Source of the DNA: Acidobacteriota bacterium
GTDB taxonomy: Bacteria > Acidobacteriota > Blastocatellia > Pyrinomonadales > Pyrinomonadaceae
Reading direction: 5' to 3'
DNA length: 64,000 nt
Assembly (NCBI GenBank): GCA_003385635.1
Contig: QQUY01000001.1
Coordinates: forward strand, 310,001-374,000
The notes under the pieces were generated by a model, which saw nothing but the letters and a program-made list of their open reading frames with translations, had not been told where the DNA came from and ran no database searches. Shown one piece after another: positions 15,827 through 24,519 of the stretch. Every line of letters starts with the position of its first letter. Positions within the stretch are counted from its first letter, which is position 1. Position numbers and translations under genes: made by a program.

Positions 15827-17695
15827 GTGATCCAATATTCCGACAGATCCAAAGCAATTTTACTGTGTCTTCTTTCATTGGTTCTCGCCGCCGCGCCTGT
15901 TCTGGCGCGATCGGTCGAACCCGTCTCTGAAACCCGTTCGGTACGGCCGCAGAATGCGCCCGAGATCAGTTACACCGTGTCTATGTCAAAGCCCACGACG
16001 CACCTGATCGAGGTGGTAATGAAGCTCAACTGGGCGAACATGCCGGCAAAGGCCGAGGTTAAAATGCCGGTCTGGACGCCGGGCTCATATCTTGTCCGTG
16101 AGTATGCGAGACACGTGCAGGATTTCACGGCCAGTAGCGGATCAGGAAAGTTGAACTGGCGAAAGATCAACAAGAACACCTGGGAGATTGATACAAAGGG
16201 AGCCAAAAGCATCAGCGTCATTTACCGTGTTTACGCGAATGAGCTGACGGTAAGGACGAACGAGCTTAATGACGAGCACCTTTTCTTTACTCCGGCAGCG
16301 CTCTTGATGTATCCGAAAGGCCAGCTTTCGTCGCCTTCTACGGTAAAAGTGATTCCCTATGGAAATTGGAAAGTGGCAACTGGGCTTCCGGAAGTCGCCG
16401 GCGAGCAGAACACTTTCAGGGCAGCGAATTTTGACGTCCTGTACGATTCGCCATTCGAAGTGAGTGACTTTGTCGAGAAGAAATTCACTGTCCGCGGCAA
16501 GGAGCACCGATATGTCGTTACAGGCGAAGGCAACTACGATCTGGATCGAATGGCAGTGGATACCGCGAAAATAGTTGAGGAAACTGCATTGATCTTCGGC
16601 GAGCTGCCCTACGACGATTACCTTTTGATCCTTAACTTGAGAGGGGGAGGCGGACTAGAACACCTGAACTCCACCGCGCTTCAATGGAATCGCTGGGGAT
16701 TCGAGTCCGAACAGGCATATACGGCGTTTCTGGGTCTCGTTGCGCACGAATTCTTTCATCTTTACAACGTAAAACGGATCCGGCCCGACGCGCTCGGCCC
16801 GTTCGATTATGAGAACGAGAACTACACAAAGCTCCTATGGGTCGCGGAAGGAACTACTTCGTATTACGAGCACGTCCTGATGCGAAGGGCAGGACTCAAG
16901 TCAGACAGGCAGATCCTTTCCAGCCAGGCGTCGATCGCTGAAGGCCTTTACGGCCAGCCGGGAAGGTTCCAGACGAGTCTTGAAGAGGCGAGCTTTGATG
17001 CCTGGATCAAGTATTACAGGCGCGATGAGAATGCGATAAACAATCAGATCTCATATTACTCAAAAGGAGAACTGGTCAACTTCCTTTTGGACATTATGAT
17101 CAGGTCGGAATCGGACGGCGAAAAGTCGCTCGATGACGTAATGCGCTACCTTTACGACGAGTTCTACAAGAAGGACAAGAACTTCAGCCCGGAGGACTTT
17201 CAGCGGATCAGCGAGATGATGGCCGGGTCCAGCCTGGAGGAATTCTTCAGCAGGTACGTGCGTGGGCGCGCCGAGATCGATTACAACCCGATCCTGAACA
17301 GATTCGGATTGGAGTTTGTGGCGATGCGGCCGGAAAGCGATGAAGCGTACCACGGTGCCAACCTCAGGTCATCCGGAGACAGCCTGACCGTGAGTTCCGT
17401 GCCGGCCGATACGCCGGCGTGGAATTCGGGATTGATGGTCGATGACGAGATCGTGGCGCTTGACGGCTACAAGATCAGCCAACAGTTCCTTACCCACTAT
17501 CTTGGATCCAAGAAAGCGGGCGACAATGTCAAACTGGCGGCTTTTCGCAGAGGCGAGCTCGTGATGGTCGACCTTACGCTCGGAAAGACCCCTGCTTCCG
17601 GCTTTATGATCAGACCGGTCAGTGATCCAACCGAAGAACAGCAGGCTCTCTATCGTGGACTGTTTGAAACGAATCTGCCCGGGACGGCGCAATAG
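15827..17695 (+). CDS. M61 family metallopeptidase with PDZ domain, exported
   Basis: 622 residues from a GTG start, with AAGGGAG upstream and a signal peptide right after it (AILLCLLSLVLAAAPVLA). Longer frames lack this logic. The N-terminal beta domain (about 40-190) and catalytic domain with zinc motif HEFFH (about 307-311), followed by LYNVKRIRP, identify a glycyl-aminopeptidase-type M61 enzyme. A PDZ domain (about 505-590, DSLTVSSVPADTPAWNSGLMVDDEIVALDG... type) closes the protein. It would trim peptides in the periplasm. First gene of an apparent operon with the lipoprotein (2-bp gap) and DinB genes. Confidence 0.93.
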   Translation: MIQYSDRSKAILLCLLSLVLAAAPVLARSVEPVSETRSVRPQNAPEISYTVSMSKPTTHLIEVVMKLNWANMPAKAEVKMPVWTPGSYLVREYARHVQDFTASSGSGKLNWRKINKNTWEIDTKGAKSISVIYRVYANELTVRTNELNDEHLFFTPAALLMYPKGQLSSPSTVKVIPYGNWKVATGLPEVAGEQNTFRAANFDVLYDSPFEVSDFVEKKFTVRGKEHRYVVTGEGNYDLDRMAVDTAKIVEETALIFGELPYDDYLLILNLRGGGGLEHLNSTALQWNRWGFESEQAYTAFLGLVAHEFFHLYNVKRIRPDALGPFDYENENYTKLLWVAEGTTSYYEHVLMRRAGLKSDRQILSSQASIAEGLYGQPGRFQTSLEEASFDAWIKYYRRDENAINNQISYYSKGELVNFLLDIMIRSESDGEKSLDDVMRYLYDEFYKKDKNFSPEDFQRISEMMAGSSLEEFFSRYVRGRAEIDYNPILNRFGLEFVAMRPESDEAYHGANLRSSGDSLTVSSVPADTPAWNSGLMVDDEIVALDGYKISQQFLTHYLGSKKAGDNVKLAAFRRGELVMVDLTLGKTPASGFMIRPVSDPTEEQQALYRGLFETNLPGTAQ

Positions 17696-17697
17696 CA

Positions 17698-19065
17698 ATG
17701 CTGATCAACTCGATCCCTTACAAGTTTCGCGCCGTTTGCTTCGGGCTCCTCACGGTTGTCCTGGCTGGCTGCACGGCGGACACAAGGCAAGATGAACCGG
17801 ACGCGCCCGTGTCTTTTCGCGAAGTGCCGGCTCAACGCTTGAATTACCGTTTCGAGGCGGATGTGCCTCCCCCGGAACTTAAACTGACGCCGGCAATGAT
17901 CCAGCAGAGGAATGAAGCGGTCCAGAAGTTCTTTGATGAGAACCGGCCGCTGGAGATCCTCAATCGTACGATCGAATCCCCCGACAAGACGAAATTCGCC
18001 GCTGTTTACAGGGAGATCGCGGACGAGGAGTCGGAGTTCCGGCTTGACATCTTCTCGGCGGACGGCAGTTTCGTCAGAAAGGTAACGCATGAGGAGATGG
18101 CGATCCATTTCCCCGACACGATCGTCTGGTCTCCGGATTCCAGGAACCTGGCGTTTGTGGCGATGGTCAGGGCCAGGGAAGGGATGGTGCCGGCCGAACC
18201 CGATCCTTTGCAGGGCAAAGGGCCTGAAGAACTCGCTCCCCAGGAACCACAAACGGGCAATTCCAACAGTGACGGCGGGAATGCCGAGACCGCCGAAGAA
18301 CCGCCCGGGGACAAGCCTCCTACCGACGTGATCACTTTTCGCACGGAACAGATCTATCTGTGCAATTCTGAAGGACTTGACCTGAAGCCTCTTACGAAGA
18401 ACGAGGGGCTGATGTACTTCTATTTTGTCTGGGCGCCCGACAGTTCCTCGCTCGTATCGCTCGCGACGAGCATCACCGAGTGGCGTGTCCGCGAAGCCCG
18501 TATGAAGAACGCGGGAGAGGTGTTCGCCCCCGAAGGCAGGCCCAGGCTTGTCGAAAAGAACGGGCGGGAAAGGCTGCTTGATGATTTCCCGACAACGGTC
18601 TGGCCCGTTTGGTCTCCTGATTCCGCAAAGGTCGCGGTCGCTTTCGACCGTCAGATAAGGATCTACGACGCGATCGGGGACACTCCCACTCAGGCAGCTG
18701 TTCCTTTGCAGAACGAGCTTTTGCTCGCCTCCAAATCGTGGGAAGAACAGAAGAAGGCTGAAGAGGGCCCGGAATCTTTGGCGACTCCTGGGTCAGATTC
18801 GAATTCTGCGGGGACTGGTGAAACCGCCGACGGAAACACCAATTCTAATACTCAGGCTCCTACCAGCGCGCTTCCAGATCCGAGTACACTCGTGTCGTTC
18901 AATCCGATCGTCGCGATCGAATGGACCGAGGAGTCGATGATCTATTTTCAGACGGCCTTTGTGAAGAACTACCTTGATTCGGCGGAAAACGTTTCGAGCT
19001 TCGCACGATGGCACCGGCTGATCCTTAGCCCGCAGGAGTCGATGATGAAGAAGGAGGAGAATTGA
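17698..19065 (+). CDS. Lipoprotein with WD40-like (PD40) repeats, function unknown
   Basis: 455 residues. A lipoprotein signal (GLLTVVLAGC) places it in an envelope membrane. Two TolB/PD40-type blades are visible, IVWSPDSRNLAFVA and PVWSPDSAKVAVAF, plus a looser VWAPDSSSLVSLA. They are separated by low-complexity Pro/Gly/Asn/Thr linkers (about 180-215 and 360-395). A beta-propeller fragment that binds protein or peptide is likely; no enzyme motif is seen. It starts 2 bp after the M61 peptidase and overlaps the DinB gene by one base, so the three are translated together and may act together in the envelope. Confidence 0.8.
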   Translation: MLINSIPYKFRAVCFGLLTVVLAGCTADTRQDEPDAPVSFREVPAQRLNYRFEADVPPPELKLTPAMIQQRNEAVQKFFDENRPLEILNRTIESPDKTKFAAVYREIADEESEFRLDIFSADGSFVRKVTHEEMAIHFPDTIVWSPDSRNLAFVAMVRAREGMVPAEPDPLQGKGPEELAPQEPQTGNSNSDGGNAETAEEPPGDKPPTDVITFRTEQIYLCNSEGLDLKPLTKNEGLMYFYFVWAPDSSSLVSLATSITEWRVREARMKNAGEVFAPEGRPRLVEKNGRERLLDDFPTTVWPVWSPDSAKVAVAFDRQIRIYDAIGDTPTQAAVPLQNELLLASKSWEEQKKAEEGPESLATPGSDSNSAGTGETADGNTNSNTQAPTSALPDPSTLVSFNPIVAIEWTEESMIYFQTAFVKNYLDSAENVSSFARWHRLILSPQESMMKKEEN

Positions 19066-19616
19066 TGGAGAGTTACAGCTTCGAATTCGAGACTGTCGGT
19101 GAGATCTACGAGGCGAACGACCGTGTTCGCGAAAGGCTGATAGCTGCGGTCGATGGGATCTCGAAGGAGCAGGAATCTTTGTTGACCGAGAAAGGCGACT
19201 GGACCGTCGCCGGTATTGTCGAGCACCTTGCTAAGGTCGAGGAAGGGATGGCGAAGATCGCCAACCGGCTTTTGAAGAAGGCAGCAGAGTCCGGAGTAAA
19301 GTCCGACGGAAGCGCAGCCATATCCGAGAATGCCAGATCAAGTTCGGCTGAATGGTACCGAACGAAGCTTGAAGCGCCTGAAATTGTCCGTCCGTCGGGT
19401 AATGTGCCGGTTGCCGATTCGCTCGCAGCAATGGCGGAGAACCGAAAGAAGCTGAAGGAGATCCGTGAGCTGTTCGAGACTGTGGAAGGGACCGAGCTTA
19501 AATTCCCTCACCCGGCATTTGGACCGCTGTCGGCTCAGGAATGGCTTGCGTTGATCGGCGGTCACGAGAACCGGCACGTAAGCCAGATCGAGAAGATACT
19601 GGCTCGTGGATCGTGA
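19065..19616 (+). CDS. DinB family protein
   Basis: 183 residues from the ATG in TGATG, with AAGGAGGAG upstream. The DinB_2 four-helix bundle is recognised by DWTVAGIVEHLAKVEEG (first metal His), then PHPAFGPLSAQEWLALIGGHENRHVSQIEKI, giving the usual His triad. Family members bind a divalent metal and include thiol-dependent S-transferases; the substrate here is unknown. Last gene of the M61 operon. The stop codon (GATCGTGA) is supplied by the first unit of the following heptamer array. Confidence 0.9.
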   Translation: MESYSFEFETVGEIYEANDRVRERLIAAVDGISKEQESLLTEKGDWTVAGIVEHLAKVEEGMAKIANRLLKKAAESGVKSDGSAAISENARSSSAEWYRTKLEAPEIVRPSGNVPVADSLAAMAENRKKLKEIRELFETVEGTELKFPHPAFGPLSAQEWLALIGGHENRHVSQIEKILARGS

Positions 19617-19692
19617 ATCGTGAATCGTGAATGGTGAATCGTGAATGGTGAATCGTAAATCGTGAATTGAGAATTGAGAATTGAAAATTGAG
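19611..19692. repeat. Heptamer array (TCGTGAA)n grading into (TTGAGAA)n
   Basis: About eight units of TCGTGAA or TGGTGAA pass into three of TTGAGAA or TTGAAAA. The first unit contains the DinB stop codon. The 235 bp from here to the tRNA show no coding frame; a GGGCAGGCCCGC stem and a T-run at 19733-19757 could terminate the operon. Confidence 0.95.
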
Positions 19693-19927
19693 TAAGGCGA
19701 TTCACGATCAGGGCATCAATGTTGTGGTTTAGCGGCGGGCAGGCCCGCTTTTTTTGTGTTTGCCCTAGTTTGCCGAATATCCGCAACCTGGCAACCTGAC
19801 TCGATTGGAGACAATATCGCGAGCCTCTGGTCGTTGATCCGTGTATAGCCACGGAATCGAATTACGCTTTTCTGCTTTTGCCTTTTTACTTATTCCCCGC
19901 CTCTATTTTAAACTTATCAAGCTTTCC

Positions 19928-20244
19928 GCCCTTGTAGCTCAACGGTTAGAGCAGCGGACTCGAGAACGGACGGCCTACGTGTTTGATCATACGGCCGATT
20001 GAAAATGGGTTGCGAGGTTGTCATTGATGGCGGCTTCGTAGAATCTGTTAAATTCGGGGAAGCCTAAGTCGAGAGATACGGTGATCCCGAGCGAAGCCGG
20101 ATCGATCCGGAACGTGTAGAGACTTGACAGCAGACTCGTAAAGAGAAGAGAAAGTCCAGACCACAAACCCGAAAGGGGCGTCGAAAGGCGTAGCTGGTAA
20201 GCATAATCCGTTGGTTGGAGGTTCGAATCCTCCCGAGGGCACCA
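19928..20244 (+). tRNA. tRNA with CAU anticodon (probably tRNA-Ile2), interrupted by a group I intron
   Basis: Exon 1 is 19928-19960 (33 nt) and exon 2 is 20202-20244 (43 nt, CCA encoded). Joined, they give a 76-nt cloverleaf: acceptor GCCCTTG/CGAGGGC, D-arm GCTC/GAGC with an 8-nt loop, anticodon stem GCGGA/TCCGT, loop CTCATAA with anticodon CAT, variable TGGTT, T-stem GGAGG/CCTCC and loop TTCGAAT. The short D-loop and TTGGT variable region resemble the lysidine-type Ile2 tRNA more than elongator tRNA-Met. Read unspliced, the anticodon loop would be CTCGAGA and the arm would not close correctly. A strong terminator follows. Confidence 0.88.
19961..20201 (+). ncRNA. Group I self-splicing intron in the tRNA anticodon loop, 241 nt
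   Basis: The intron starts after U33 and ends with G20201, as group I introns do. P1 pairs exon GGACU (19956-19960) with the guide GGCCT (19972-19976), giving the U.G pair at the splice site. The core has AATTCGGGGAAGCCTAAG, GGTGATCCCGAGCGAAGCC, GTGTAGAGACTTGACAG, and P7 strands GACTT (20121-20125) and AAGTC (20152-20156). GAAA-capped hairpins resembling P9 follow. This order and wording match the IC3 introns of Azoarcus tRNA-Ile and Anabaena tRNA-Leu. No homing endonuclease is encoded. The splice sites are inferred from the restored tRNA. Confidence 0.9.
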
Positions 20245-20253
20245 ATTTCAACG

Positions 20254-20284
20254 GCCGCCGGTCGCAAAGATCGGCGGCTTTTTT
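20254..20284 (+). terminator. Terminator after the split tRNA gene
   Basis: GCCGCCG and CGGCGGC make a perfect 7-bp stem with an 11-nt loop, followed by six T. It starts 10 bp after the CCA end. Confidence 0.9.
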
Positions 20285-20381
20285 CGTTTGGAGATGGGAT
20301 CGCGCGGCTTCGACGCGTCGCTCAAGTATCAGGGAACCGGTATCAAGTTTCGTTTTCGGGATTAGAAGTTGTATCTTCCTC

Positions 20382-20440
20382 CTGATCCCTGATCCCTGAT
20401 CCCTGATCCCTGATCCCTGATCCCTGATCCCTGATCCCTG
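20382..20440. repeat. Heptamer array (CTGATCC)n, about 8.4 perfect units
   Basis: Eight identical CTGATCC units and a partial ninth lie between the tRNA terminator and the stop of the K+ channel gene. The perfect identity suggests recent expansion. The copy number is likely to vary between strains. Confidence 0.97.
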
Positions 20441-20469
20441 GAACTTGAAACCCGGAACCTGGAACAATT

Positions 20470-22161
20470 TCACTCGTGTGCAAATGTCTCGAGGAAGTCT
20501 TGTTCGGCCTCGACGCCGCCGATCACGACGATCTCGGATCCTTCCGGCAGCACCGTTTCCGGTTCCGGATTGACGATGGTTGAACCGTTCAACTGGTAGG
20601 CGACCACCGTACATCCGGTTTCTTTTCGCACCGACATATCGCGCAGAGTTTTGCCCGCCATCCTGGGCGGTGTCTCCATGCGTATCAGGCTCAGGCCCTC
20701 AGCGACCATAACGATGTCGCTTCTCTGCAGTAGGTTAAAGATCGTGTTCGCCCCCATCGAAGCATAGGACATCACGAAATCCGCACCCGCGCGGTGAAGG
20801 GTTCCGACTAGCCTTTCACGGGTCGCCCTCGCGATGACCTGCACGTTCGGACGGAGCTTGCGGCAATAGATCGTCAGATAGACATTCAGGTCGTCATCGT
20901 GGGTCGTGATCATCACAGCGGGGCAATCCATGATGCCTGCCTGTTTGAGTACGTCGATATCCGCCGCCGACCCGTGAATGTAGTGCCCGTCGTCGAATAC
21001 GCGTTCGGCTTCCTTTTCGACGATCATGTAGTTTACACCCCTCCTTCGGAGCGCCTGTCCGGCCGCACGACCAACACGGCCGCCTCCGATTATCACAACC
21101 GGCGCATCACTGGTTCGGCCGCTGCTGAACCTCCGGTCATATTCTTCCAATTGCTCTTTTGAGCCCGCGAGGACAAGGACCGTGTTTTGCGTTACCAACG
21201 TTCCGGGATCTGTTGGTTTGAAGACTCCGCGCTCCCATAGACCGACAACATTCACCCCGAACTCTTCACGAATATGTGACTCCTTAAGCGTTGTGCCGAC
21301 AAGCGGCGTATTTGCAGCGATCGCCTCGGCGATCAGTAGGTCGTCAAACGAACCTACAACCTGAGTTACGGAGTCTCCTGCTATCACTCTTCTCGCCAAT
21401 GCCTGTCCGGTCATCTCTCCCAGCTTCAACACGTTGTCGGATCCTGCGAGATGAAGAATGTCTATCGAATCCTTGTCCTTGACCGTCGAGATGATGCGGA
21501 CATTTTCGCTGACGCCGCGGGCTGTCGATACGACCCCCGTGTTAACGACGTCCGTCGAAGTGGCAGCCAAAAGCGCGGCGTTCTCAAGCCGGATGTTGCG
21601 GTAGGTATGCGGGTCGTCAAGATCGCCGATCGCTACGTGAACGCCCTCATCCTGCGGTTCGGCGGCTTCGAGAGTGCTCGGGCACAGAAGTACATACGGG
21701 CACTGGTATTGCTGCAGTTTTCGAATGAGCGAGCGCGCAACCTCGTCGTAATGGGTCAAAACCACATGGCCGGTCGTATCTTCCGGGAGTTCGCGCGGAA
21801 ACCTTGCCAGTGTTTGAGCTTCCATCCAGGGCGCCCAAAAGAATTGAATGAAGGTGAACGGCAGCAGCGTAAGCATGAAGACCATTCCCGAGAGCAGCAC
21901 GAGTATGGAGAACATTCTGCCGGCGTCAGTCTGAAAGGTGATGTCGCCGAAACCGAGTGTCGACATCACCGTGAGCGTCCAGTAGAAACCCGTGATCCAG
22001 GAGTATCGCTGCCCCTCCCATTCCATAATGAAATGAAACAGCACGCTGTAAAACGTGACGAGAGCTGCCAGAATCACCAGGAACCTTACCAGCGCGTAAA
22101 TGTTCCGTCGGCTGGCACCCTGACCGACCAGCGTGATGATCAATGCCATGAAGTTCTTCAT
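20470..22161 (-). CDS. Potassium channel with tandem RCK (TrkA-N/C) domains
   Basis: 563 residues. Two membrane helices flank a pore loop with the filter TLGFGD (68-73), a GFG variant of GYG. Two Rossmann-type RCK domains follow: one beginning GHVVLTHYDEVARSLIRKL, the second with VVIIGGGRVGRAAGQALRRRGV, which has an intact nucleotide-binding glycine motif. A TrkA-C domain closes the protein. It would gate K+ flow across the inner membrane in response to nucleotide or ion binding. Monocistronic; its 5' flank is a 9-bp tandem array. Confidence 0.93.
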   Translation of the reverse strand: MKNFMALIITLVGQGASRRNIYALVRFLVILAALVTFYSVLFHFIMEWEGQRYSWITGFYWTLTVMSTLGFGDITFQTDAGRMFSILVLLSGMVFMLTLLPFTFIQFFWAPWMEAQTLARFPRELPEDTTGHVVLTHYDEVARSLIRKLQQYQCPYVLLCPSTLEAAEPQDEGVHVAIGDLDDPHTYRNIRLENAALLAATSTDVVNTGVVSTARGVSENVRIISTVKDKDSIDILHLAGSDNVLKLGEMTGQALARRVIAGDSVTQVVGSFDDLLIAEAIAANTPLVGTTLKESHIREEFGVNVVGLWERGVFKPTDPGTLVTQNTVLVLAGSKEQLEEYDRRFSSGRTSDAPVVIIGGGRVGRAAGQALRRRGVNYMIVEKEAERVFDDGHYIHGSAADIDVLKQAGIMDCPAVMITTHDDDLNVYLTIYCRKLRPNVQVIARATRERLVGTLHRAGADFVMSYASMGANTIFNLLQRSDIVMVAEGLSLIRMETPPRMAGKTLRDMSVRKETGCTVVAYQLNGSTIVNPEPETVLPEGSEIVVIGGVEAEQDFLETFAHE

Positions 22162-22205
22162 CGTGGCTGATTATATCGCAAGAGTTTAGTTAGTTCGCGG
22201 AGCCG

Positions 22206-22302
22206 GGTGAGTTGGGTGAGTTAGGCGAGTTGGCTGAGTTGACTCGGTTTGGTGAGTTGACCGAGATAACTAAGTTTGGTGAGTTGACTGAGTTGACCGA
22301 GT
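22206..22302. repeat. 9-bp tandem array (GGTGAGTTG)n upstream of the K+ channel
   Basis: About eleven imperfect units (GGTGAGTTG, GCTGAGTTG, ACCGAG...) lie just upstream of the channel gene, where its promoter is expected. A few degenerate units recur at 22391-22430. Similar in period to the array at 10604. Confidence 0.9.
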
Positions 22303-22613
22303 AAAGGGTTCAGCGCCATAGGCGCTTGATGTTATTAGCATGTCGATTTGATCCCGTACTTCGCTCCGTAGGAGCGAAATGTCTGTAGCGGGCTGAGTTT
22401 GCAGGGTTAACTGAGTTTACTGAGCTGACGCGATTTCAGGCCGCGAAGCAGACGCCACATCGATAGCGCCATGCAAGCCGTAGGCGCATTGTGGGGTATC
22501 GAGTACAACTATCTCGACAGCCGCTTTACCGGCGGCAGATGATATCCACGAAGTGACACAAAGTTACACAAAAAACGAGAACATCTCTGTGTTCTCTTCG
22601 CTCGCTTTGGTGG
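22303..22613. other. Gene-free stretch with small GTAG-loop hairpins
   Basis: No coding frame. It holds several short palindromes with similar loops: GCGCCATAGGCGC, CGCTCCGTAGGAGCG, GCCGTAGGCGC and GCCGCTTTACCGGCGGC. The hairpins at 29380-29533 are of the same kind. The sequence CACAAAGTTACACAAAAAACGAGAACA near 22555 belongs to a common intergenic repeat style in this window. Confidence 0.6.
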
Positions 22614-23201
22614 TTATTCTTCGACCGTGATCAAACGATGGTAGGCCCTGAACTTTGAGAGGCTTTCTGAAGAAAATGCCCCGGTGATTCCTGCGACGGA
22701 GAACGAAACCGAAGTCGCGCCCGCGAAGTCGTCGACGATCACCTTGTCCACCTCCCAGCAGACGTTCTCTCGTGCCTTTCCCTTGAATTCGCTCGTTCTT
22801 TGGCCTTCTCCTAAGAGCACATCGTCCGAATCGAATTTCAAGGTCAGGTTGCTGTCGCTTTGCAATACAAACCGCTTACTCTGAGTACTCGCGCAAAGAA
22901 ATACACGCACGGGCTTTGTGTCGATCCCCTTGACGGCAAACCAGCTTTCAAGCGACCACTCAAACTTCTTCAGACTCTTCTTCAGCGTTTCATTGTCCGC
23001 GATCGAATCGATCGTTACGGAAGCTTTTGTGAGGTATTGCTGTTCATCGTAAACGACCGAGATCCCCGCCGATGCTTCGGATTGCGCGGTCTCGAAAGAC
23101 TTGGTCTGTGAAAGAGTGATCCCGCTAAAGAGCAAATGAACAATGAGTACGGCAAGCACTCGATATGAAAATTGACTTATAAAAACTGATCGCTGATACA
23201 T
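22614..23201 (-). CDS. Exported protein of unknown function
   Basis: 195 residues from the ATG at 23201; a TTG at 23219 would add six residues. A signal peptide (VLAVLIVHLLFSGITLSQ) indicates export. The mature part is mostly beta-type with no recognised motif, containing SLESWFAVKGIDTKPVRVFLCAS and a C-terminal DFAGATSVSFSVAGI. The strand-rich pattern could be an immunoglobulin-like or jelly-roll domain. It is encoded just downstream of ychF on the same strand, 58 bp away. I do not recognise a family. Confidence 0.7.
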   Translation of the reverse strand: MYQRSVFISQFSYRVLAVLIVHLLFSGITLSQTKSFETAQSEASAGISVVYDEQQYLTKASVTIDSIADNETLKKSLKKFEWSLESWFAVKGIDTKPVRVFLCASTQSKRFVLQSDSNLTLKFDSDDVLLGEGQRTSEFKGKARENVCWEVDKVIVDDFAGATSVSFSVAGITGAFSSESLSKFRAYHRLITVEE

Positions 23202-23259
23202 AAATTTCGCTTCGCTCAATGCAGGCGGGACGCCTGCGCTCCGATCATTGATACATGAA

Positions 23260-24360
23260 TCAAACGTTGAACCGGAAATTCACCACGTCGCCTTCCTGCA
23301 TGACGTACTCTTTGCCTTCAGAGCGCATCAGGCCTTTCTCCTTTGCCGCTTGTTCCGAGCCCAACTCGACCAGCTTGTCGAAAGAGACTATCTCGGCACG
23401 TATGAACCCGCGTTCGATATCAGAATGGATCTCCCCCGCGGCTTTCTGAGCTTTGGTCCCGATCGGTATCGTCCACGCACGAACTTCCTTTGGCCCTGCT
23501 GTCAAGAAGCTCATTAGCCCGAGCAGTTTGTAAGCCGACTTTATCATCCTTCCAACGCCACTGCCCTGTACACCCAGATCTTTCAGGTACTCTTCCCTTT
23601 CATCCGGATCGAGCTCGACGAGCTCCTCCTCAAGCCTCGCGCTGATGATCACTGTTTCAGCATTTTCTTTGTCAGCGTATGCGCGAACCCTTTCAACGTG
23701 CGGATTAGAAGCCGGGTCGGACAAAGTACCCTCGTCCACATTTGCCGCGTAAATAGTTGGTTTGAACGTAAGAAGGGAAAACGATCTTGCGATCTTTGCT
23801 TCGTCTTCGGACAGCTCTGCTGTGCGCGCGGCGTGGCCTTCTTCGAGTACAGGCAGAAGCTTCTCCAACACGCTCAGTTCCGCTTTTGCCTGCTTGTCTC
23901 CTGATTTCGCGGTCTTTTCAGCCTTGTCCTTTCTTTTCTCGACAGAAACAAGATCGGCTAGCGCAAGCTCAACGTGAATCGTCTCAATGTCCCGGATCGG
24001 ATGCACGGAGCCTTCCACGTGGTGGACATTCTCGTCCTCAAAACATCGGACCACCTGAATAATCGCGTCCGTCTCACGTATGTTCGCAAGAAACTGGTTT
24101 CCCAGGCCCTCTCCCTTCGAAGCTCCTCTCACAAGCCCCGCGATATCCACGAACTCCACGGTTGCAGGCACGACCTTCTGAGAACCGTACATCTTCTCGA
24201 GAACGGGAAGACGTTCGTCAGGAACTGCCACCACCCCGACGTTCGGTTCGATCGTCGCAAACGGATAGTTCGCGGCCAAGGCGGCCTGCTGCGATGTCAG
24301 AGCGTTAAAAAGAGTGGACTTTCCGACGTTCGGAAGGCCAACTATACCAACCTGAAGCAT
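23260..24360 (-). CDS. ychF: Ribosome-binding ATPase YchF (Obg family)
   Basis: 366 residues, full length. G1 is [15 protein letters not shown] at the N-terminus, with [23 protein letters not shown] as G3. The G4 position has the non-canonical NVDE that shifts preference from GTP to ATP. The C-terminal TGS-like domain ends in [21 protein letters not shown]. YchF binds ribosomes and is linked to oxidative-stress and translation control. Divergent from the large membrane protein gene. Highly conserved; a useful phylogenetic marker for placing the organism. Confidence 0.97.
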   Translation of the reverse strand: MLQVGIVGLPNVGKSTLFNALTSQQAALAANYPFATIEPNVGVVAVPDERLPVLEKMYGSQKVVPATVEFVDIAGLVRGASKGEGLGNQFLANIRETDAIIQVVRCFEDENVHHVEGSVHPIRDIETIHVELALADLVSVEKRKDKAEKTAKSGDKQAKAELSVLEKLLPVLEEGHAARTAELSEDEAKIARSFSLLTFKPTIYAANVDEGTLSDPASNPHVERVRAYADKENAETVIISARLEEELVELDPDEREEYLKDLGVQGSGVGRMIKSAYKLLGLMSFLTAGPKEVRAWTIPIGTKAQKAAGEIHSDIERGFIRAEIVSFDKLVELGSEQAAKEKGLMRSEGKEYVMQEGDVVNFRFNV

Positions 24361-24519
24361 AAGCTGTGATCGGGGAACGCTTGGCCCCCCGGAAATGAAT
24401 TTCGATGTTAGACCAAAGCGACAATTCTAACCGCCGGCAGGGCATTTGGGAAATGCCCCGTGTGCCCACACGCTTGCCTTGAGGATGCTTCGAAACTAGT
24501 ATTTCGGACTGACGAGCTT

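Noticed and set aside
19928-19975. Unspliced reading of the tRNA as having a CGA or GAG anticodon
   Set aside because: The 3' stem does not pair unless the 241-nt intron is removed, and a tRNA-Ser would need a long variable arm that is absent.
20048-20614. Minus-strand frame across the tRNA, intron and CTGATCC array
   Set aside because: It contains a GSGIRDQ-type translation of the heptamer array and overlaps a structured RNA and the K+ channel end.
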